Origin: Lysobacterales bacterium UBA5700
GTDB lineage: Bacteria > Pseudomonadota > Gammaproteobacteria > Xanthomonadales > Xanthomonadaceae
Length of the DNA stretch: 7,956 nucleotides
Assembly (NCBI GenBank): GCA_002420085.1
Contig: DIHI01000008.1
Coordinates: 19,032 to 26,987, forward strand
Direction of reading: 5' to 3'
In this document: positions 5,728 through 7,956 of the stretch, in pieces
How positions within the stretch are numbered: the first letter of the stretch is position 1
Layout: each line of letters begins with the position of its first letter
The notes under the pieces: generated by a model
The model's input: the letters and a program-made list of their open reading frames with translations, nothing else
Database searches by the model: none
What the model was told of the DNA's origin: nothing
Made by a program: the position numbers and the translations under genes

Positions 5728-5753
5728 GAGCATCGCAGTCGACACCGATGCTC
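5728..5753. promoter_or_regulatory. Operator-like dyad in the dehydrogenase-tpiA divergent region
   Basis: The arms GAGCATCG (5728-5735) and CGATGCTC (5746-5753) are perfect over 8 bp, and the centre GTCGAC (5738-5743) is itself a palindrome, giving a 26-bp dyad with 22 symmetric positions. It covers the -35 region of the putative minus-strand promoter and lies about 97 bp upstream of tpiA. Size and symmetry resemble a dimeric repressor site. A transcript hairpin is the alternative. Confidence 0.4.
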
Positions 5754-5806
5754 CGGATCGGCCATCCGCTCGGAGTCTAGCGCTCGCCCGGATCGGAGCG
5801 AACGGC

Positions 5807-5812
5807 TATGCT
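5807..5812 (+). promoter_or_regulatory. Candidate -10 element of tpiA
   Basis: TATGCT matches TATAAT in four positions and lies 37 bp upstream of the tpiA ATG. No convincing -35 hexamer is present at 16-18 bp, so the call rests on position and the locally AT-richer box. Confidence 0.3.
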
Positions 5813-5849
5813 CTGCCCAGGATCGAGATCAGGAAACGAGGCTAGGCCG

Positions 5850-6602
5850 ATGCGGAAACCGATCGTCGCGGGGAACTGGAAACTGCATGGCAGCCGCAGC
5901 TTTGCTACGGCCTTGCTGGATGCCGTGGTCGCAGCCGCCGGGCTCGATGCGGTCGAAGTGGTGGCGATGCCGCCGTTTCCCTACCTGGCCGAGCTTGCCG
6001 ATCGCTATCGCGGACGACCACTGGCATTCGGCGCCCAGGATGTCAGCAGTCAGGCACAGGGCGCGTACACCGGTGAGGTGGCGGCGAGCATGCTGGTCGA
6101 GATCGGCTGTCGCTACGCCCTGGTCGGGCATTCCGAACGACGCCAGTATCACGGCGAGAGCGATGCGCTGATCGCCCGCAAGTTCCTGGCGGCGCGGTCG
6201 GCCGGACTGTGCCCGGTGCTGTGCGTCGGCGAGACCCTGGAGCAGCGCCAGGCCGGAACCACCGACGAAGTCATCCGCAGTCAGTTGCAGCCATTGCTGT
6301 CGGAGGGGGTGGCCGTGTTGTCCGGTGCCGTGGTGGCCTACGAACCGGTATGGGCGATCGGCACCGGCGTCACCGCCAGTCCGGAGCAGGCACAGGATGT
6401 CCATGCGCTGATCCGTAGCGAAATCGCTCGACACGATGCTACAATTGCCGGCTCGCTGCCAATTCTTTACGGTGGCAGCGTGAAGCCCGCCAATGCCGCC
6501 GAGCTGTTCGCCCGGCCGGACATCGATGGCGGCCTGATTGGAGGTGCCTCGCTCGACGCCGACCAGTTCCTGGCGATCGTTGCAGCAGCACAAACGCGGT
6601 AA
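5850..6602 (+). CDS. tpiA: Triosephosphate isomerase
   Basis: TpiA interconverts dihydroxyacetone phosphate and glyceraldehyde-3-phosphate in glycolysis and gluconeogenesis. The 250-residue protein has the full TIM-barrel set: GNWKLHG (8-14) with N9 and K11, catalytic H94 in VGHSERR (92-98), catalytic E165 in AYEPVWAIGTG (163-173, the mobile loop 6), and phosphate-binding YGGS (207-210) and GGLIGGASL (227-235). Length is normal for a bacterial enzyme. The ATG at 5850 is preferred over an in-frame ATG 42 bases upstream because the conserved sequence begins here and GAGG lies eight bases before it. secG starts 7 bp after its stop, so the two are probably cotranscribed and perhaps translationally coupled. 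Confidence 0.97.
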   Translation: MRKPIVAGNWKLHGSRSFATALLDAVVAAAGLDAVEVVAMPPFPYLAELADRYRGRPLAFGAQDVSSQAQGAYTGEVAASMLVEIGCRYALVGHSERRQYHGESDALIARKFLAARSAGLCPVLCVGETLEQRQAGTTDEVIRSQLQPLLSEGVAVLSGAVVAYEPVWAIGTGVTASPEQAQDVHALIRSEIARHDATIAGSLPILYGGSVKPANAAELFARPDIDGGLIGGASLDADQFLAIVAAAQTR

Positions 6603-6609
6603 GCGACTC

Positions 6610-7095
6610 ATGCTGATACAGCTTGTCAATGCGCTCTACGTGGTCGTGGCGGTCGCCATGGTCGCGCTGATCCTGATGCAACGCGGGGCCGGAGCGGCGG
6701 CCGGGTCCGGCTTCGGTGCCGGTGCCTCGGCGACCGTGTTCGGTGCGCGCGGCGCCTCGAACTTCCTGTCCAAGAGCACCAAGTGGCTGGCGATCGTGTT
6801 CTTCGCACTGAGCCTCGGCATGGCGACCTATGCCAGCCGCAACAGTCGCGGTCCGGCCGCGACCGACCTCGGCGTGATGGGCGCGCCGGTCGAGGTTCCA
6901 GCCGCACCGGCGCCGATCGGAGAAGTGCCGACCTCCGAAGCACCCGCCGCCGAACTGCCTTCGGACGAATCGCCTGCAGACGAATCGCCTGCGGTCGAGG
7001 CGGACGTTCCGGCGGTCGAGGCAGCCCCGGCCGAGTCGGCGGTGCCGGATTCTTCGACTGATTCCGCATCGGATACCGACGCAAACGGCGGCTGA
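6610..7095 (+). CDS. secG: Preprotein translocase subunit SecG with long acidic tail
   Basis: SecG is the small inner-membrane partner of SecY and SecE that eases SecA-driven export. Residues 1-80 carry the typical fold: a first membrane helix at about 3-23 (LVNALYVVVAVAMVALILMQ), the Gly/Ala-rich cytoplasmic loop with GAGAAAGSGFGAGASATVFGA across 26-46, the conserved FLSKSTKWLA (52-61), and a second helix to about 75. From about 80 to the end at 161 follows a low-complexity tail rich in Ala, Pro, Glu, Asp and Ser, without basic residues after position 80. E. coli SecG has about 110 residues, so this tail is long, although extended SecG tails occur in related bacteria. No strong Shine-Dalgarno precedes the ATG. 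With tpiA ending 7 bp upstream, coupling is plausible. Confidence 0.93.
   Translation: MLIQLVNALYVVVAVAMVALILMQRGAGAAAGSGFGAGASATVFGARGASNFLSKSTKWLAIVFFALSLGMATYASRNSRGPAATDLGVMGAPVEVPAAPAPIGEVPTSEAPAAELPSDESPADESPAVEADVPAVEAAPAESAVPDSSTDSASDTDANGG
6964..6993 (+). repeat. Tandem 15-bp repeat in the secG tail
   Basis: Two adjacent 15-bp units, GACGAATCGCCTGCA and the same with a final G, encode DESPA twice (residues 119-128). A looser PAVEA motif recurs just after. This suggests the acidic tail grew partly by slippage. Confidence 0.7.
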
Positions 7096-7100
7096 ACGGT

Positions 7101-7106
7101 TACAAT
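7101..7106 (+). promoter_or_regulatory. Candidate -10 element before tRNA-Leu
   Basis: TACAAT matches TATAAT in five of six positions, just after the secG stop and 34 bp upstream of the tRNA. No good -35 lies 16-18 bp upstream (that stretch is the secG 3' end). It could give the tRNA and nuo genes their own transcription in addition to read-through. Confidence 0.33.
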
Positions 7107-7111
7107 GGTCG

Positions 7112-7134
7112 TTTCCGCGCCTCGTGTGCGGAAA
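7112..7134 (+). other. Stem-loop between secG and tRNA-Leu
   Basis: TTTCCGCGC (7112-7120) pairs with GTGCGGAAA (7126-7134) over 9 bp with one G-U, around a 5-nt loop. It lies 6 bp before the tRNA 5' end. It may stop part of the tpiA-secG transcripts, or protect their 3' end after tRNA processing cuts the mRNA. No T-tract follows. Confidence 0.45.
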
Positions 7135-7140
7135 TCCCTG

Positions 7141-7225
7141 GCCCAGGTGGTGGAATTGGTAGACACACTATCTTGAGGGGGTAGCGGCGCAAGCCGTGGG
7201 GGTTCGAGTCCCCCCCTGGGCACCA
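7141..7225 (+). tRNA. tRNA-Leu (anticodon GAG)
   Basis: An 85-nt class II tRNA with encoded CCA. The acceptor stem is GCCCAGG (7141-7147) with CCTGGGC (7215-7221), discriminator A7222, CCA at 7223-7225. The anticodon stem CTATC/GGTAG (7168-7172, 7180-7184) encloses loop TTGAGGG, with anticodon GAG at 7175-7177, reading CUC and CUU. The long variable arm is CGGC-GCAA-GCCG (7185-7196), and the T arm is GGGGG-TTCGAGT-CCCCC (7198-7214). It resembles E. coli tRNA-Leu(GAG), which also follows secG. It sits between secG and nuoA on the same strand. Confidence 0.97.
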
Positions 7226-7229
7226 CTTC

Positions 7230-7259
7230 GCGATCGGCGGTTGTTGTCAAGCCGATCGC
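7230..7259 (+). other. Stem-loop after tRNA-Leu, in the nuoA leader
   Basis: GCGATCGGC (7230-7238) and GCCGATCGC (7251-7259) are a perfect 9-bp pair. Inside, TTG (7241-7243) can pair with CAA (7248-7250) after a 2-nt bulge. It begins 5 nt after the tRNA CCA end and has no T-tract, so transcription may continue into nuoA. A smaller stem (GTCA/TGAC, 7287-7297, extended by CCC/GGG) sits just before the nuoA ribosome-binding site. The 97-bp leader otherwise shows only a weak promoter-like TTGTCA at 7244-7249, without a good -10. Confidence 0.5.
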
Positions 7260-7322
7260 TGCGATCTCAAAGATCACGCTCCCGAGGTCAGTCTGACGGG
7301 GCGCGCAAGCGAGGGCATTTAC

Positions 7323-7679
7323 GTGCTGGGCGACTATCTGCCGATCCTGCTGTTCCTGTTCGTGTCGAGCGTCATGGGTGTGGCACTGCTGGTGATCGGT
7401 TGGCTGCTCGGGCCGAAGCGTCCCGACAGCGAGAAGCTCTCCCCCTACGAGTGCGGCTTCGAGGCATTCGAGGACGCCCGCATGCAGTTCGACGTGCGCT
7501 ACTACCTCGTCGCCATCCTGTTCATCATCTTCGACCTCGAAATCGCCTTCCTCTTTCCGTGGGCGGTGGTCTTCCAGGGCATCGGCATGCCGGCGATCAT
7601 CGCCATGGCGGTGTTCCTGGGCATCCTGGTGGTCGGATTCATCTACGAATGGAAGAAGGGAGCCCTGGAATGGGAGTGA
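7323..7679 (+). CDS. nuoA: NADH-quinone oxidoreductase subunit A
   Basis: NuoA is a small membrane subunit of respiratory complex I, at the junction of the membrane arm and the quinone site. The 118-residue protein has three membrane helices at about 7-29, 60-81 and 88-109. The loop after the first helix carries SPYECGFE (40-47), a family hallmark, and the second helix holds [11 protein letters not shown] (70-80) with the conserved acidic D71 and E73. Translation starts at GTG, with GAGGG seven bases upstream; no ATG fits. nuoB overlaps its last 10 bases. It heads the nuo genes, directly after tRNA-Leu, so it may be read both from the tpiA-secG side and from a promoter near the tRNA. Confidence 0.96.
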   Translation: MLGDYLPILLFLFVSSVMGVALLVIGWLLGPKRPDSEKLSPYECGFEAFEDARMQFDVRYYLVAILFIIFDLEIAFLFPWAVVFQGIGMPAIIAMAVFLGILVVGFIYEWKKGALEWE

Positions 7680-7956
7680 GCGAGTTCTTCCACAACCCGG
7701 TGCCGGTCGGTCGGGTTGACGATATCCTGCGGCCAGAGGGCGACAACCCGCTGCTGGAGCGCGGATTCCTCACCACCAATGTCGATGCCCTGGTCAACTG
7801 GGCACGCACCGGATCGATGTGGCCGATGACCTTCGGGCTGGCCTGCTGTGCGGTCGAGATGATGCATGCCGGCGCCTCGCGCCTGGATCTCGATCGTTAC
7901 GGCGTGATCTTCCGGCCCTCGCCGCGTCAGTCCGACGTGATGATCGTGGCCGGCAC
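7670..7956 (+). CDS. nuoB: NADH-quinone oxidoreductase subunit B, N-terminal part
   Basis: NuoB is the peripheral-arm subunit of complex I that carries the N2 [4Fe-4S] cluster, the last electron carrier before quinone. The window ends after 95 codons. The visible part has [21 protein letters not shown] at about 43-63; C59-C60 are the tandem cysteines that ligate N2, while the other two ligands lie beyond the window. [15 protein letters not shown] (81-95) is the conserved stretch that follows. The ATG at 7670 overlaps nuoA by 10 bases and has AGGGAG seven bases upstream, inside nuoA; a GTG at 7676 is a poorer alternative. Overlap implies translational coupling with nuoA. Confidence 0.96.
   Translation, partial: MGVSEFFHNPVPVGRVDDILRPEGDNPLLERGFLTTNVDALVNWARTGSMWPMTFGLACCAVEMMHAGASRLDLDRYGVIFRPSPRQSDVMIVAG

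Noticed and set aside
4810..5745. A 311-codon open frame on the - strand overlapping the dehydrogenase gene in another frame
   Set aside because: Arg/Gly/Ser-rich translation without motifs; the other frame has a complete SDR with a strong ribosome-binding site.
5829..6629. A 266-codon open frame antisense to tpiA
   Set aside because: It mirrors tpiA codon structure and has no domain or ribosome-binding site.
7244..7272. nuoA promoter with TTGTCA as -35
   Set aside because: The -35 is good (5/6) but the hexamer 17 bp on, TCAAAG, matches only 3/6, and the -35 lies in a stem-loop.
1..7956. Mobile elements, CRISPR arrays, defence or toxin-antitoxin systems
   Set aside because: No spaced repeats of CRISPR type, no transposase or integrase frames, no target-site duplications; the tRNA-Leu 3' end is followed by nuoA and not by an integrated element.

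Overview
The window is a GC-rich (roughly 65% by eye), densely coding piece of a proteobacterial chromosome. Protein sequences and gene order point to a gammaproteobacterium. HtpX, TpiA and GluQ resemble their E. coli counterparts closely, and the order tpiA, secG, tRNA-Leu, nuoA, nuoB is, to my knowledge, typical of Xanthomonadales and related lineages. I cannot name the genus.

Layout. (1) 1-342, + strand: the 3' end of a gene for an FGE-sulfatase (SUMF1-like) domain protein, cut by the window edge. (2) 400-3640, - strand: four genes transcribed in the order gluQ, phaB, phaR, second phaB-like reductase. gluQ makes glutamyl-queuosine on tRNA-Asp. The other three form a polyhydroxybutyrate (PHB) group: an NADPH-type acetoacetyl-CoA reductase, the PHB-responsive repressor PhaR, and a diverged paralogous reductase. 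PHB synthase and thiolase genes are not in the window. (3) 3875-4747, + strand: htpX, divergent from gluQ, preceded by a good match to a sigma-32 heat-shock promoter. (4) 4884-5687, - strand: a classical short-chain dehydrogenase of the DltE/COG0300 type, convergent with htpX. (5) 5850-7956, + strand: tpiA, secG, tRNA-Leu(GAG), nuoA and the start of nuoB, linking glycolysis, protein export and respiratory complex I.

The two convergent junctions (343-399 and 4748-4883) each hold strong GC-rich stem-loops with no T-tract on either strand, so transcript ends here probably form without a classical U-tail. The regulatory sites worth following up are a CTGC-N3-GCAG palindrome just upstream of phaR, a phaB promoter whose -35 overlaps the gluQ stop codon, and a 26-bp imperfect dyad between the short-chain dehydrogenase and tpiA.

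Most of the window is ordinary housekeeping. I see no CRISPR array, insertion sequence, prophage gene, defence system or toxin-antitoxin pair. The most informative unusual points are the paired PHB reductases with different predicted cofactor preference around phaR, the zinc-site substitution in GluQ, and the long acidic Ala/Pro tail on SecG.
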